Below, in pieces: positions 7,650 through 17,296 of a DNA stretch of 64,000 nucleotides. The notes below the pieces were generated by a model. That model had not been told where the DNA came from. It saw only the letters and a list, made by a program, of their open reading frames with translations, and made no database searches. How positions within the stretch are numbered: position 1 is the stretch's first letter; each line of letters opens with the position of its first letter. The DNA is from a virus: the IMG/VR virus record IMGVR_UViG_3300028676_000005, positions 62,001 to 126,000 of that record. One strand, written 5' to 3'. A program made the position numbers and the translations under genes.

Positions 7650-9161
7650 TTAAGCTTTCTCTTTGCTTCGACCTAATTCAGCCAATGACAATACCTTGAG
7701 ATTGGCTTCGGCAGAGGTATGGATATAGATGTGATCATCCGTCTCTACCAATGTGCAATACCGCACACCATTTGCATTACGTGTGTCAGCCGCTACCCAG
7801 ACTTTTGCATTTGGGCAGGTAATCGAGTTAAACGAGTTCCGATCGGGCATGTCATACCCAACGCTAAGAGTCAGCACAACAGGCTTAACTGCTTTAGGGT
7901 GAGGCACACTAAACTTGAAAACAGTCTTCAGCGTATTGAATGCTGGATTAAGAGTGACTTTAATATCACCCTTCTTGTTTTCTGTCTTGACCAAGAAGTC
8001 GTCGGTAACATCAATAAACGTGGTAGTGCCATGCTTGTTGTTGTCATCACGCGCTTTAAACATGTTCAGCAGTACATCTAACCCTGCCAACTCATCACGA
8101 ATGCGATAACTCATGAGCACCGGAGAAATCAACTCAATAAGAATTGGTTTGCCGTTACCTTTGGTTACTGGTGACACCAAGTTGTTGCCTTCACGAATTG
8201 CCGGATGCGTGTCAATCAAACGAGCAACTTCTTTACTTGTCAGGTGATTAAGATCACCACCCACCAAATAACCGTTCGGGTTGTCAACCTTACGAGTTGT
8301 GAACTCAAACAGCTTATCCAACAAGGCTATTGGAGTTTTGGTGTACAACGCCGAATAGGTAACATCGGGTGTTGTCTTGCCGTAATAGTTCTTGTCTGGT
8401 TCAACTTTACCAAACGAGTACTTACGGTACCCATGAATAAGCTCGTAAAACACTTCTACGTTAAGACTGTCGTAATACCACCGAGTGGCCGTAACAAGTT
8501 TATTAAAATCAGTTTCGGGGTTTTCGTAAACTTTGCGAGGTACAACAAAGAAGTCGATTGCCTTGTCGTCACTAAACGTAGAGATAACTTCCGCCATCTC
8601 CACTTGCTTAAACGCAAGACGATTACCCGCCCCACCTTCAGCGCTGCCCGGGAAGTCAAAGATAACTTTAGAAACACCAGCCGCTTTAAAGGCATCAATA
8701 ACCAGCACAGTCTCTTTGAGCACCTCCATGTCAGCCGGCGATAGTTCCAGCTTACCGAAGGTTACCTTTTCCTTTAACGTTGCTGTAGTGAGCTTGTAGA
8801 CCTCCTGCAACACCTTGTGCGGGGTGATCAAACAAAGATTCTTATAAACTGAACCTTCTTCTACAAACTTAGCCAATACCGTTTTAAAACCAAGCAACAC
8901 AGCCTGAATCAAACTGTCAGCGTTGGGAATGGTCATCGAGATAATATCATCAACGACAACCACGGTATTCGCCTTCTGGGTATTACTTACATAATACCCA
9001 TTTGTGGTCGCAACATCTTTAGCAAGCTTCTTCTTACCTTCGTTAGCCACGGTATATGTGTACCCATGGCCTCCTAAGTAATGCAGTTGCTTGCGTCGCA
9101 CTTCCAATGTTTTGGCCGACATGTACAGGACCAAATTCATTGTGCGTTCTAAATCTGCCAT
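7650..9161 (-). CDS. Hypothetical protein, 503 aa; N-terminal part possibly RNase H-like
   Basis: The N-terminal 200 residues alternate beta strands and helices. A strand rich in Val ends in Asp-Asp (VVVVDDIIS, about residue 68), and a later segment FPGSAEGGAGNRLAFKQ is reminiscent of the GH-G-xGN-A handle of RNase H-type folds. The remaining residues look like a beta-rich domain ending in a basic tail (LGRSKEKA). No complete catalytic set can be assigned, so nuclease activity is not claimed. The gene is convergent with the 288-residue gene and its ribosome site is weak. Confidence 0.3.
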   Translation of the reverse strand: MADLERTMNLVLYMSAKTLEVRRKQLHYLGGHGYTYTVANEGKKKLAKDVATTNGYYVSNTQKANTVVVVDDIISMTIPNADSLIQAVLLGFKTVLAKFVEEGSVYKNLCLITPHKVLQEVYKLTTATLKEKVTFGKLELSPADMEVLKETVLVIDAFKAAGVSKVIFDFPGSAEGGAGNRLAFKQVEMAEVISTFSDDKAIDFFVVPRKVYENPETDFNKLVTATRWYYDSLNVEVFYELIHGYRKYSFGKVEPDKNYYGKTTPDVTYSALYTKTPIALLDKLFEFTTRKVDNPNGYLVGGDLNHLTSKEVARLIDTHPAIREGNNLVSPVTKGNGKPILIELISPVLMSYRIRDELAGLDVLLNMFKARDDNNKHGTTTFIDVTDDFLVKTENKKGDIKVTLNPAFNTLKTVFKFSVPHPKAVKPVVLTLSVGYDMPDRNSFNSITCPNAKVWVAADTRNANGVRYCTLVETDDHIYIHTSAEANLKVLSLAELGRSKEKA

Positions 9162-9219
9162 TTTGTCTACTCTTAACTAGCCTGCCCATAGAAGACCAGC
9201 GCAGTAAAGTTTAATTACC

Positions 9220-9672
9220 CTACTTAACGCACTTTTGCAACAGCACTGAATTGTTCTGTCGTAACAACTGAACTTCTTTGTTCTGACTAGATAACAACAC
9301 CTGAATCCAATAGTTCTCATAGAACAAGGTGATGTTAGCATCAGTTAATTTCGTGTTCTCTTTACGCAGGGTATTGGCGTAGCCGTCAATTGACTCAGTC
9401 AAATTGCTAAGCGCTTTGGCGTTCCCCACCATGTTCTCCGGCTTTAACAGAAATCCTAGCTTGTCAATAGCAGATTCATAGTCCTTCATTGCTCGTCTGA
9501 TATTTAGGTCATCTATTACAAGACCTGCAACCGCAATGGTCAAAACTGTAATGAGAATAGAAGTTGTCTTTAGAGCCGATGTGAGTCGGTCTTCAGGCGT
9601 ATCACCCTTAGACATATGGAGGGCGAATTCTATGAATCTGTCAACTAGCTCTTTTATGAGCGTAAACTGCAT
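9220..9672 (-). CDS. Single-pass membrane protein with coiled-coil domain, 150 aa
   Basis: A helical N-terminus of about 35 residues precedes one hydrophobic segment (around 38-55, ILITVLTIAVAGLVI). A long charged helix with heptad-like spacing follows, ending near residue 145. AAGGAAAT lies just before the ATG. The next gene diverges only 26 bases away. The topology (short cytoplasmic part, one span, long external coiled coil) resembles phage i-spanins, but there is no neighbouring outer-membrane partner, so a lysis role is only a possibility. Confidence 0.6.
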   Translation of the reverse strand: MQFTLIKELVDRFIEFALHMSKGDTPEDRLTSALKTTSILITVLTIAVAGLVIDDLNIRRAMKDYESAIDKLGFLLKPENMVGNAKALSNLTESIDGYANTLRKENTKLTDANITLFYENYWIQVLLSSQNKEVQLLRQNNSVLLQKCVK

Positions 9673-9698
9673 ATATTTCCTTATATTGAGGGTTAGTA

Positions 9699-11042
9699 AT
9701 GGCCACTAAAAGTTATTTGTCGTTTGCGGCAATCGCCGAATTCGCTGACAATGCGGTTAAGGTTATCTCACCTATTGGTGAGTTGTCAAACAAAGCTAAA
9801 ACGTACTCTAAGGATCAGGGTATTTTCAGCATTAAAGACCAACCTAGCGCAACTGTCCTTCACAACTTTATCAGTTTGGATGGCGATGTCGAAATCGTCA
9901 TGCCGGCTGCAATTGCTAACAAGCAATTGGAAATCAGTAACTGGTTGGTAGCACAGACTAAAGCCGGTAACATTACCGACAGTCGTCCAAGTGCATTGGC
10001 ATTACTCCAGGCTCAATTTAGCAATGGGGTTGAGATTCTCAACATTGGTGAAATGGCTACAAATAACCGGTACTGGCTCCCCAGCTTTGTACAGGGCTCG
10101 CATATTGTTGGTACAGAGAAGCAGACTTTTTATCTGTGGTTTGCTGATGCTTATTTCAAGCGTCAGTACCCTCTAGTAAGTTTTGCGGTAGTGCATCCAT
10201 TGGACTTGAAAGCCATGGATCAGCTCATGCCAATGAACTACAAGCAAATGGAAACATTGCTAGCCACGCAAACACCAGACATTATCAGTCAACGTTTTCA
10301 TGACGTTACAGATAATGCCGAATGGCCGGTGACTGATACTGGTACCATGCCGTTTGAAATCATGGATTTGATCAACACGCCCCGCTCTGTTACAGGCTGG
10401 TGGCGCTACGCGTGGTGGGGTAATGGTGTTGACTCTGATGATATCCTTCTGGAACAAATCCGTAAGGAAATCCTGGACAATTCAACTTACCCGCTGGCTA
10501 AATGGGAAGAGAAGATCCCCGATCTCTTCAACCCAATCGAATTTTACGTTATCCCGAACTTTAACCGATATGGCTTGCTTAACAAGACTAACGGTGCTCG
10601 TAACTATTCCCCGATCTTTGACGAGGAAACTGCTATGGACTTGGTCAACAAGTTCCTTACGCCAGTTATGACCCCGGAGCATGTCATAAAATCTACCCAG
10701 TTCGTTCCTTTCCTCTGGAAGTCCATTGGGTGTTCTTTTGTTGGCAAGTTGAATAACCGTGAGGGTACCAAGAAGATCTACCAGATCTTTGAAGACTACT
10801 CACTCATCCCGTCTACCGATGACAACTTCGGTTTGATGAATTTCCAAACCATGGAATTCATCCGCAACATGGAAAACTTGTTGGCAGCAGCAGAGGTTAT
10901 GACTGACATTAGTCTACCACTGCCAGGGATTACCCGCGTTGTACGCTTCAACAAGATCTTTGCTGCGCGTCGTGTAGGTAAAGTTAAATACCTGGTCCTG
11001 ACCAAATTCCAAATGGCTCAGGATGGAGTACAAGGACTCTAA
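9699..11042 (+). CDS. Hypothetical protein, 447 aa, probable virion structural protein
   Basis: A large soluble protein rich in Trp, Phe and Tyr, including a Trp-dense segment (GWWRYAWWGNG, about residue 230). It has no signal peptide or enzyme motif. GAGGGTT precedes the ATG. It opens a three-gene rightward run (9699-12811) with 1- and 13-base gaps that ends at a perfect hairpin. The size, aromatic content and context fit a tail or baseplate protein, which is inference. Confidence 0.6.
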   Translation: MATKSYLSFAAIAEFADNAVKVISPIGELSNKAKTYSKDQGIFSIKDQPSATVLHNFISLDGDVEIVMPAAIANKQLEISNWLVAQTKAGNITDSRPSALALLQAQFSNGVEILNIGEMATNNRYWLPSFVQGSHIVGTEKQTFYLWFADAYFKRQYPLVSFAVVHPLDLKAMDQLMPMNYKQMETLLATQTPDIISQRFHDVTDNAEWPVTDTGTMPFEIMDLINTPRSVTGWWRYAWWGNGVDSDDILLEQIRKEILDNSTYPLAKWEEKIPDLFNPIEFYVIPNFNRYGLLNKTNGARNYSPIFDEETAMDLVNKFLTPVMTPEHVIKSTQFVPFLWKSIGCSFVGKLNNREGTKKIYQIFEDYSLIPSTDDNFGLMNFQTMEFIRNMENLLAAAEVMTDISLPLPGITRVVRFNKIFAARRVGKVKYLVLTKFQMAQDGVQGL

Positions 11043-11043
11043 C

Positions 11044-11679
11044 ATGCCGTCTAACAACATTATCCCGTCTATTGATGCTCGCGGTCGCTTCGAAGCAGAA
11101 GCGCCGTTTGATACCGTGGTTAAAGAAGATGTTTATTACACGGTCGAAGCAATCCGAAACATTCATGAAATGGAAGCGCTCAAGCTCGACCTGTACACAC
11201 TGGTGTTCAAACCAGTAGGGGTTGCCGCTGAGGATTTTAGTCGTGTGCTGGAGACAGCCCGTAAATCTGGGGCTAAGGTACTTAGTCTTCTGGATCGCTC
11301 GGACGTAGCTACTTACGTGTTGACTACTTACCTCAAAAGCTGGCCGTTGATTGATGGGGTAAGTTACGAGCGCATGTGTGCCATTGTTGACTTTGGCCCA
11401 TGTCCTCCAGGTATGAAAGACGTTCTGGCCAAAGAGATTGAGCATATCAAGAGCCACGTAGAGGCCACCATTGGCATCACCACTACTGTGACTCTTGGTA
11501 CGATCCCTACTCTTGGCTATGTATCTGCCGACCAGGCTGCCGCTTACGAGAACAACCGTAAGGGCAAGATCACTAGCAACACTAATGATGTGGCAAGGGC
11601 CAGGGAACTGGAAGCGCTCATCGTTAAGAAAGACGCGTACATCTTGGAACTAGAAACCGCACTGTCTAAACGACCTTAA
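11044..11679 (+). CDS. Hypothetical protein, 211 aa
   Basis: The ATG at 11044 is chosen over one 21 bases earlier because AAGGA lies seven bases before it and it follows the stop of the 447-residue gene directly. The protein is alpha/beta with a C-terminal charged helix. It is co-transcribed with its neighbours. No family recognised. Confidence 0.75.
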   Translation: MPSNNIIPSIDARGRFEAEAPFDTVVKEDVYYTVEAIRNIHEMEALKLDLYTLVFKPVGVAAEDFSRVLETARKSGAKVLSLLDRSDVATYVLTTYLKSWPLIDGVSYERMCAIVDFGPCPPGMKDVLAKEIEHIKSHVEATIGITTTVTLGTIPTLGYVSADQAAAYENNRKGKITSNTNDVARARELEALIVKKDAYILELETALSKRP

Positions 11680-11692
11680 CTGGAATAAGAAA

Positions 11693-12811
11693 ATGGATGA
11701 GCTTTTTGACGAAGTTTCTGATGACTATCAGGATATTTCTGAACCGGAACACTTTGATGAGGTAGCTCAAGGTGTTATGGAAGTAATTGTTGGTACAGAG
11801 AGTCTGTCTAAGGCTCAGCGCTATCTGTACTCGTGCCTGGAGGCTTCTGACTCCATTACCTTTGCCCAGCGTCGTGATGGTGCCGAAGGTATCTTCAGTG
11901 CGATTGGGGAAGGCTTTAAAGCAGCGTGGGATTTCCTCATGCGTTTGTTTAAAGCAGCCTGGAACTTCTTCTTTGGTAAAGGCGACGGCACTATTGGCAG
12001 CAAAGCTGATAAAGCTTCCGACACCATTACCGAGAACGAGAAGACCCTTAAAGAGTCTACTCAAACAGGTAAAGCTGACGCCGTTGTTGAAAAGAAACGT
12101 GCTAAGGCAAAAGAAAAAGTTAAAAAGATCATCAACAGTTCTACTGCTACTTCCGCTGAGAAGAATAAAGCACAGGACATTAACAAGAAACTTAACGAAG
12201 GTAATGTCAAACCTATTCGCGAAAAAGAAAAGGAAGTTGACAAGATCGTTGAAGAGTTGGCTAACATTGATAAAGATATGCGCCAAGGCATTATCAAAGG
12301 TGTCGGTAGTGCTGAAGCTCTTCGTCGTAAGTTTGTTGCTTATGGTGAGAAAGATCGTTCTTCTGAAATTGGCGAAGGTCGTTTCAAAAGCATGTACAAG
12401 GTTTTCCGTGAGGCCCTTACTCAAGGTGCTTTTGGTAAACCTATCAATGAGATCGTAAAAGTAGACAGCATGAAAACTATGAGCCAAGCTGTTGCAACAC
12501 AGCATGCTCTGAATGAAGCTGTTAAGCAACATAAACGTGTTAGCGAGTTCTTTGCATCAGAGCGTAATGACTTTGAAGTAGAGATCAAGGTTATCAAAGA
12601 CCTTATTGCCAGCAAGAGTAAGGACAGTAACTCCGGGCAAGCTCTGGGTGAGCCTTACAAGAACAAAGGTGAGTTGCGTGCTCGTCTGACTTCGGCTCAA
12701 ACTGCACTGAGCATTGTTAACGCTACGGCTGGCTTCCAGTCCAAGATGCTTGCAGCCCTGGAGCGCTTGAGCGGTACTATCAATGCGCTGTATCTGGTAG
12801 AAGCAGCTTAA
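11693..12811 (+). CDS. Lysine-rich helical protein, 372 aa, candidate inner-head protein with propeptide
   Basis: The first 60 residues are acidic (MDELFDEVSDDYQDISEPEHFDE). An amphipathic Trp/Phe segment follows (about 78-100), then a long Lys/Glu-rich helical region (about 110-230) and a further helical domain. Acidic leaders followed by basic bodies are typical of phage internal head proteins cleaved by the prohead protease. Several S/A/G-x-E sites lie in the leader, the specificity reported for the phiKZ protease. Cleavage and location are inferred. Last gene of the rightward run. Confidence 0.45.
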   Translation: MDELFDEVSDDYQDISEPEHFDEVAQGVMEVIVGTESLSKAQRYLYSCLEASDSITFAQRRDGAEGIFSAIGEGFKAAWDFLMRLFKAAWNFFFGKGDGTIGSKADKASDTITENEKTLKESTQTGKADAVVEKKRAKAKEKVKKIINSSTATSAEKNKAQDINKKLNEGNVKPIREKEKEVDKIVEELANIDKDMRQGIIKGVGSAEALRRKFVAYGEKDRSSEIGEGRFKSMYKVFREALTQGAFGKPINEIVKVDSMKTMSQAVATQHALNEAVKQHKRVSEFFASERNDFEVEIKVIKDLIASKSKDSNSGQALGEPYKNKGELRARLTSAQTALSIVNATAGFQSKMLAALERLSGTINALYLVEAA

Positions 12812-12823
12812 CACAAATGCAGC

Positions 12824-12861
12824 TATAACCCCCTACCCCAGCAATGGGGTAGGGGGTTATA
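12824..12861. terminator. Bidirectional terminator hairpin with GCAA tetraloop
   Basis: A perfect 17-bp stem (12824-12840 with 12845-12861) is closed by a GCAA loop of the stable GNRA class. It separates the convergent 372- and 490-residue genes. Confidence 0.85.
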
Positions 12862-12874
12862 TGTCTGTGGCTAC

Positions 12875-14347
12875 TTAACCGCGGCGGACACTGCCGATTG
12901 CAACACCATCGTCTTCTTCCACTACCACACGGTGGGTGTAAGGACGGATGTAAGGACTTTTAACGTTCTGAAGGAAAGCCCCCAGGTAATCCATGAAGCG
13001 ATCCAGGTACTTCTCGAAGATCTCGGTCTTGAAGTTCAACTCATCAGTGACGAGAGGAGTTGGCTTGGAATTGTCGTCGTGGTACTGATAGACAATCCAG
13101 CTGTTAAGATCCAGACCGATGTTGCCACCATGCGCGTTCAGTTTGTTGATGATGTCTTCTGCCAGTTCGTTAACCAGCGGTTGAGCAGCATCAATACCGA
13201 TAGCGTAGATTTCTTTGATGAAGTGGCTGGACGCGATCAGTTGAGTACGCAGGTTTTCAGCAAACTGTTTACGAATGTACGGATGGTCTTTGATGTGGAC
13301 CAGCGTGTCGCGAATCAGTTTGTTAGCACGGACCTCGTATTTCTTGACCTTGCGCACAACACTGATGGTTTGAGCACTGTGACCTTCCCAATCCGACAGG
13401 AGGATCTCGTTTTCACCAATGTTGATTTCGCCACCAGGCAACTTGGCTGGGATCTTGTCGAGCGAGATACGGAGTTGGTCGTACGTGTTAGTCGCACGAA
13501 ACCCCAGGATCAACGAGTGATCTTTGTTGTAAACAGTACGGATCAAACCAGACGCCTGGATAGTTGCTTCTTTCAGCAATTGGCGCAGACGCTTGTTAAA
13601 CGTTTCGATCTGGCTATCGATAATGGCGAAATCGCCGTTGACCAAGCCATCAAACGTGGTGTCATAGCCTGGGAGCAGCCAGAGGTGTGGGAGTTCCAAA
13701 GCGATTTGGGTAACGTTACGACGATAACGACGGTCGACCATATCTTTGTTAGCAACTGGCAGACGAGTCCATTTGATCGCCGTTTCTTTATCTTCTTCAG
13801 ACAGCTCTGCTCGCGCCCAAACTGTAGCAAAGAGCGGCAACGCCTTGCTTTCCAGTACGTAGGTAACGGACTCTTTGCCTTTCAGGTTAAAACGGATATA
13901 CACAACTTCAGTAAAGTTGATCATGCCGTCGTAAAGCATCACACAACCGGTGCCTTCTACGTCAGCACGAACAGTGGAGAAGAAGTTACGCAAAGCCTTA
14001 CACAGGTATTCGTAATCTTCGTTCGATTCGCCATTGACTTCATGTTGATCGAGAAGCTCTTCCAGACTTTGAATATCGCGAATACCGGCCACAACTGGGT
14101 GCCATGGGTAATAATGTGTCATGGACGTAAGGTCCAGATTCGACACGTAGTACGCAGGAACCCCGGCAGCGACTTTATCAAGGTCAATTGCAAAACGTGG
14201 GCGGTCAGACACAACCCCGTAAGCAGGATCAATCTCCGGCTGAGGCTTGCCAACACTTTCCAAAGCCTCTACAAACGGATCTTTCTTTTCATCCGCCACT
14301 GCGTTTTCAACGATACGCGCCAAAGGACTTTGATCTTGTTCGCTCAT
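12875..14347 (-). CDS. Hypothetical protein, 490 aa, probable virion protein
   Basis: A large acidic soluble protein without membrane segments or recognised enzyme motifs; it ends in a short basic patch (SVRRG). AAGGAAAG precedes the ATG. It diverges from the helicase gene with about 110 bases between starts. A 490-codon open frame on the opposite strand is an antisense shadow of this gene. The size and neighbours suggest a structural protein, but no family is recognised. Confidence 0.6.
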   Translation of the reverse strand: MSEQDQSPLARIVENAVADEKKDPFVEALESVGKPQPEIDPAYGVVSDRPRFAIDLDKVAAGVPAYYVSNLDLTSMTHYYPWHPVVAGIRDIQSLEELLDQHEVNGESNEDYEYLCKALRNFFSTVRADVEGTGCVMLYDGMINFTEVVYIRFNLKGKESVTYVLESKALPLFATVWARAELSEEDKETAIKWTRLPVANKDMVDRRYRRNVTQIALELPHLWLLPGYDTTFDGLVNGDFAIIDSQIETFNKRLRQLLKEATIQASGLIRTVYNKDHSLILGFRATNTYDQLRISLDKIPAKLPGGEINIGENEILLSDWEGHSAQTISVVRKVKKYEVRANKLIRDTLVHIKDHPYIRKQFAENLRTQLIASSHFIKEIYAIGIDAAQPLVNELAEDIINKLNAHGGNIGLDLNSWIVYQYHDDNSKPTPLVTDELNFKTEIFEKYLDRFMDYLGAFLQNVKSPYIRPYTHRVVVEEDDGVAIGSVRRG

Positions 14348-14457
14348 TGTTTCTTTCCTTACTTCACAAGGGTTTTAACAAACCGGATTATGTATAACAG
14401 TTAACTGTATTGACACCTTATGTACAGAAAACTTATTACACCTTTAAAGGACTATTT

Positions 14458-17232
14458 ATGTTTGATCTTTTCGCCGTCAAAGCAAAACAGATCGGTAACT
14501 ACGTGCATATCACCGGGGTACCGTTCAATCTTCTTCAAGCTGACATAGGTAAGCTATACAATACGTCTCTGATTACAAAGTATCAGTTGCGCAGGGATTC
14601 GTGGAACACGCTTAAAGTACATAACTTTTTCTTAGTTGAACTCCACAAGATTCTTAAAGAGCTGCTTAAGCTACAAAACCTTAAGAGTCGTCGGCGTGAC
14701 TTGAACGAACTTAAGTTGGTCTTAGAATCAGATACCTGGTTAAAAGACACGGTCAACCCAATTGGGAAGACTTTTGACTTTAAGAAGCTTGCATTGTTTA
14801 ACACGGTACCGTTTCCACAACAACGCGAATTCTTGGAAACCTATCCAATCATTGTAAACAGTTTCCACCTAAGGGGGTTGCTGCTTGACAGTGCTGTGGG
14901 TAGCGGTAAAGCACATCCGTTGGATACTAGAGTTAAAACACCTAACGGCTGGAAAGCTATCGGTGATGTTGTTATTGGCGATAAGTTGTTGACCCCTAAG
15001 GGTGAGGTTACCGAAGTAACAGGCGTCTTCCCACAGGGCGTTACAGCTGTTTACAAGTTTGTGTTTGCTGATGGTCGTGCTGCCAAATCACACCCGCAAC
15101 ACTTGTGGGATATTTTCTATGGTAAGGAACCTATCCGCACCACAGTTACCACAGAACAGATTGTCAATGATTTTGGTTTCTTCTCGCAGTCGGTACCACT
15201 AGTTAACGAGTTACCGGGTTCTCTGGACATGTTGAGCGTTAGTGAGCTTAACCACCTTGCTAAAGAACTACTGGAAGGTAACATAACTGTAGATGAGAAA
15301 ATAGAAGAACTCATTTATGTGGATCGGCTGGCAATTGCCAAGATTATGTTTAACCACCAGTCCCCTGTGGACATGGAACCGATCTATACCTTTTACCACG
15401 TTAACGAGCAAGCTGCGATTAACTTCCAGGAACTCATGTGGACCATTGGTGGAGCTGCGCCTATTAAACGGCATATGCACTACTACCATGTGGACGTAGC
15501 TCACCCTGAGTTCCCACATGAGGACAATGACTTTAACCGCCCTAGAGACCGCGTAGAGATTAAAGCGATCACCAAGGAAGCTCCTGCTGAAACTGTTTGC
15601 ATTACAGTGGATAGTGAGGATCGGTTGTATGTCATTGATCAATACATCGTAACCCATAACACCTTTACTTCGATTGCTTGGGCTGAGCTTGTTACTGACA
15701 ATGAGAAGTTTGTGCTATGTCCTAAGAACATTGTTGAAGAGGTCTGGGTTAACCAGCTTAACAAGCACTATAAGAAACCTCCTAAGATCTGGACCAGTAC
15801 CGGGCTAAGACCGTTAGGCCCCGGTTATGATTGGTACATCGTGCATTACGACTACCTGCAACGGGAAGGGTTTATTATCCTTAAACGTTTCTTATCGAGT
15901 CTTAAAGCACAGCCAGTTCTTATTGTGGATGAATCTCACAACATGAACGAGATAAAGGCAAAGCAGACACAGCGGTTAATTGAGCTGGCCGATGCTAACT
16001 TCTTTTCTGATTCGTTGCCTATGTCTGGTACTGCGCTTAAAGCTCAAGGTAGCGAGATCTTTCCTACCCTGTGCCTGATTGACAGACACTTTGATAAACC
16101 AGCCAGAGAGTTCTTCATGGCTTCTTACGGACGTAACAGACCAGCCCTCATTGATCTGTTGCAGAACCGTATTGGTCGAGGCAAGTTTACTATCCCAGAG
16201 CTAGTCGGGATGGGACCACCTCCCCCATTTGAAATCATCAAGATCTCATTTCCTGGTTCTGGTAAGTACACCCTTGAAGCAATTAAATTGGAAATGCAGA
16301 CATACATCAATGACCGTCTTGCCTTTTACGACAAGAACATGCCAGAGATGTTGCGTTTCTACCAAGAGACCGTATCTAGTTATGCTTCTAGCATTGCTAA
16401 TCAAAAAGGAGATATGCAAGACCTCCTTAAATACAAGGAGATCGTTAACCGATTCAGAACCAAAGGTTACAACAACTTTACTGATTCGTCAGACAGCATG
16501 TTCTGTAAGTTAGTTGAAGAACGTATTGAGGTTCGTCTTAAAGGTAAAGAACTGGCTCAGTTCCGCAACGTTAAATCGGCTGTCAAGTACCTCGGTTTGA
16601 AACTGCGAGGGGAAGCGCTGGGTAACGTTCTTGGTAAGGCCAGAGTAAATGCCATTAAGGATATGATCGAGCACGCTGGCTTACCAGAGATGATCACGTC
16701 GGTAGAGAAGAAGACAGTAATCTTTACCAGCTACATTGACTCTCTGATAATGACTGAGAACTACCTGCGTTCTAAAGGGTTCACACCTGTAACGGTTTAT
16801 GGTGAAAACAACCATGAGCGTGAGGTAAACGTAAGACGCTTTGAGAATGACAAAAATGTCAATCCGTTGGGTGCTACTTACAAGAGCCTTAAAGAAGGTT
16901 ATCCACTCATCATGGCTAACCAACTGATCTCCCTGGATTCGCCTTTCCGCGATCATGAGATTAAGCAGGTTCAAGGTCGTATCTGGCGTACTGGTCAAGA
17001 CGCTCCTTGCTTCTTCAAGATGCTGGACATGGATACTGGTGACAAGATGAACATCACCACCCGTAGTCTGGATATCATGAATTGGAGTAAGGATCAGGTC
17101 GACGCTTTGCTTAGTCGTGTTGAAGGACATGCAATCCTTAACAACATTACTGGCGAAGAAATGTGGGCGATGAGTGAAGAGGATAATACCCTCGGTATCT
17201 CTTTGCGTAACAGCGCGCTGTCGATCTTTTAA
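14458..17232 (+). CDS. Snf2-type (SF2) DNA helicase/translocase containing an in-frame intein, 924 aa precursor
   Basis: ATP-dependent DNA translocase of superfamily 2. Motif I (GSGK then T) is split by the intein; after splicing it reads GSGKTFTSIAW. Motif II is VLIVDESHN (about residue 490), motif III is MSGTALK (about 523), the C-terminal lobe has VIFTSYIDSL (about 755), and motif VI is QGRIWRTGQ (about 840), the Snf2-like arginine-finger motif. Residues 1-151 and 402-924 form the 674-residue mature protein. ATG 14458 is preferred to an upstream TTG at 14410 because AAAGGA lies six bases before it. Likely roles are replication, recombination or transcription remodelling. Monocistronic, ending at a hairpin. 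Confidence 0.88.
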   Translation: MFDLFAVKAKQIGNYVHITGVPFNLLQADIGKLYNTSLITKYQLRRDSWNTLKVHNFFLVELHKILKELLKLQNLKSRRRDLNELKLVLESDTWLKDTVNPIGKTFDFKKLALFNTVPFPQQREFLETYPIIVNSFHLRGLLLDSAVGSGKAHPLDTRVKTPNGWKAIGDVVIGDKLLTPKGEVTEVTGVFPQGVTAVYKFVFADGRAAKSHPQHLWDIFYGKEPIRTTVTTEQIVNDFGFFSQSVPLVNELPGSLDMLSVSELNHLAKELLEGNITVDEKIEELIYVDRLAIAKIMFNHQSPVDMEPIYTFYHVNEQAAINFQELMWTIGGAAPIKRHMHYYHVDVAHPEFPHEDNDFNRPRDRVEIKAITKEAPAETVCITVDSEDRLYVIDQYIVTHNTFTSIAWAELVTDNEKFVLCPKNIVEEVWVNQLNKHYKKPPKIWTSTGLRPLGPGYDWYIVHYDYLQREGFIILKRFLSSLKAQPVLIVDESHNMNEIKAKQTQRLIELADANFFSDSLPMSGTALKAQGSEIFPTLCLIDRHFDKPAREFFMASYGRNRPALIDLLQNRIGRGKFTIPELVGMGPPPPFEIIKISFPGSGKYTLEAIKLEMQTYINDRLAFYDKNMPEMLRFYQETVSSYASSIANQKGDMQDLLKYKEIVNRFRTKGYNNFTDSSDSMFCKLVEERIEVRLKGKELAQFRNVKSAVKYLGLKLRGEALGNVLGKARVNAIKDMIEHAGLPEMITSVEKKTVIFTSYIDSLIMTENYLRSKGFTPVTVYGENNHEREVNVRRFENDKNVNPLGATYKSLKEGYPLIMANQLISLDSPFRDHEIKQVQGRIWRTGQDAPCFFKMLDMDTGDKMNITTRSLDIMNWSKDQVDALLSRVEGHAILNNITGEEMWAMSEEDNTLGISLRNSALSIF
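14911..15660 (+). other. Class 3 intein in the helicase P-loop, 250 aa, without intact homing endonuclease
   Basis: The insertion lies between Lys and Thr of Walker A. It starts with Ala rather than Cys/Ser and ends His-Asn, with extein Thr next. Block A (DTRVKTPNGWKAIGDVVIGD) and block B (DGRAAKSHPQHLW) are clear. Trp66 after block B, Cys230 in block F (ETVCITVD) and Thr248 before the terminal His-Asn match the Trp-Cys-Thr triplet known for class 3 inteins, in which the block F Cys replaces residue 1 as nucleophile. The middle 140 residues keep linker-like sequence (VTTEQIVNDF) but no LAGLIDADG motif, so the endonuclease appears degenerate. Confidence 0.85.
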
Positions 17233-17253
17233 ACAAAAAAGAAACAGGACTAC

Positions 17254-17284
17254 CTAACCCTTAGCCCAAGAGGCTAAGGGTTAG
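17254..17284. terminator. Bidirectional terminator hairpin after the helicase gene
   Basis: A perfect 13-bp stem (17254-17266 with 17272-17284) with a CAAGA loop separates the rightward helicase gene from the leftward accessory operon. Confidence 0.8.
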
Positions 17285-17296
17285 GGTCATGTCTGA

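Noticed and set aside
12932-14404. 490-codon open frame on the plus strand
   Set aside because: It is antisense to the 490-residue leftward gene, which has a good ribosome site and normal protein composition; the plus-strand translation lacks both.
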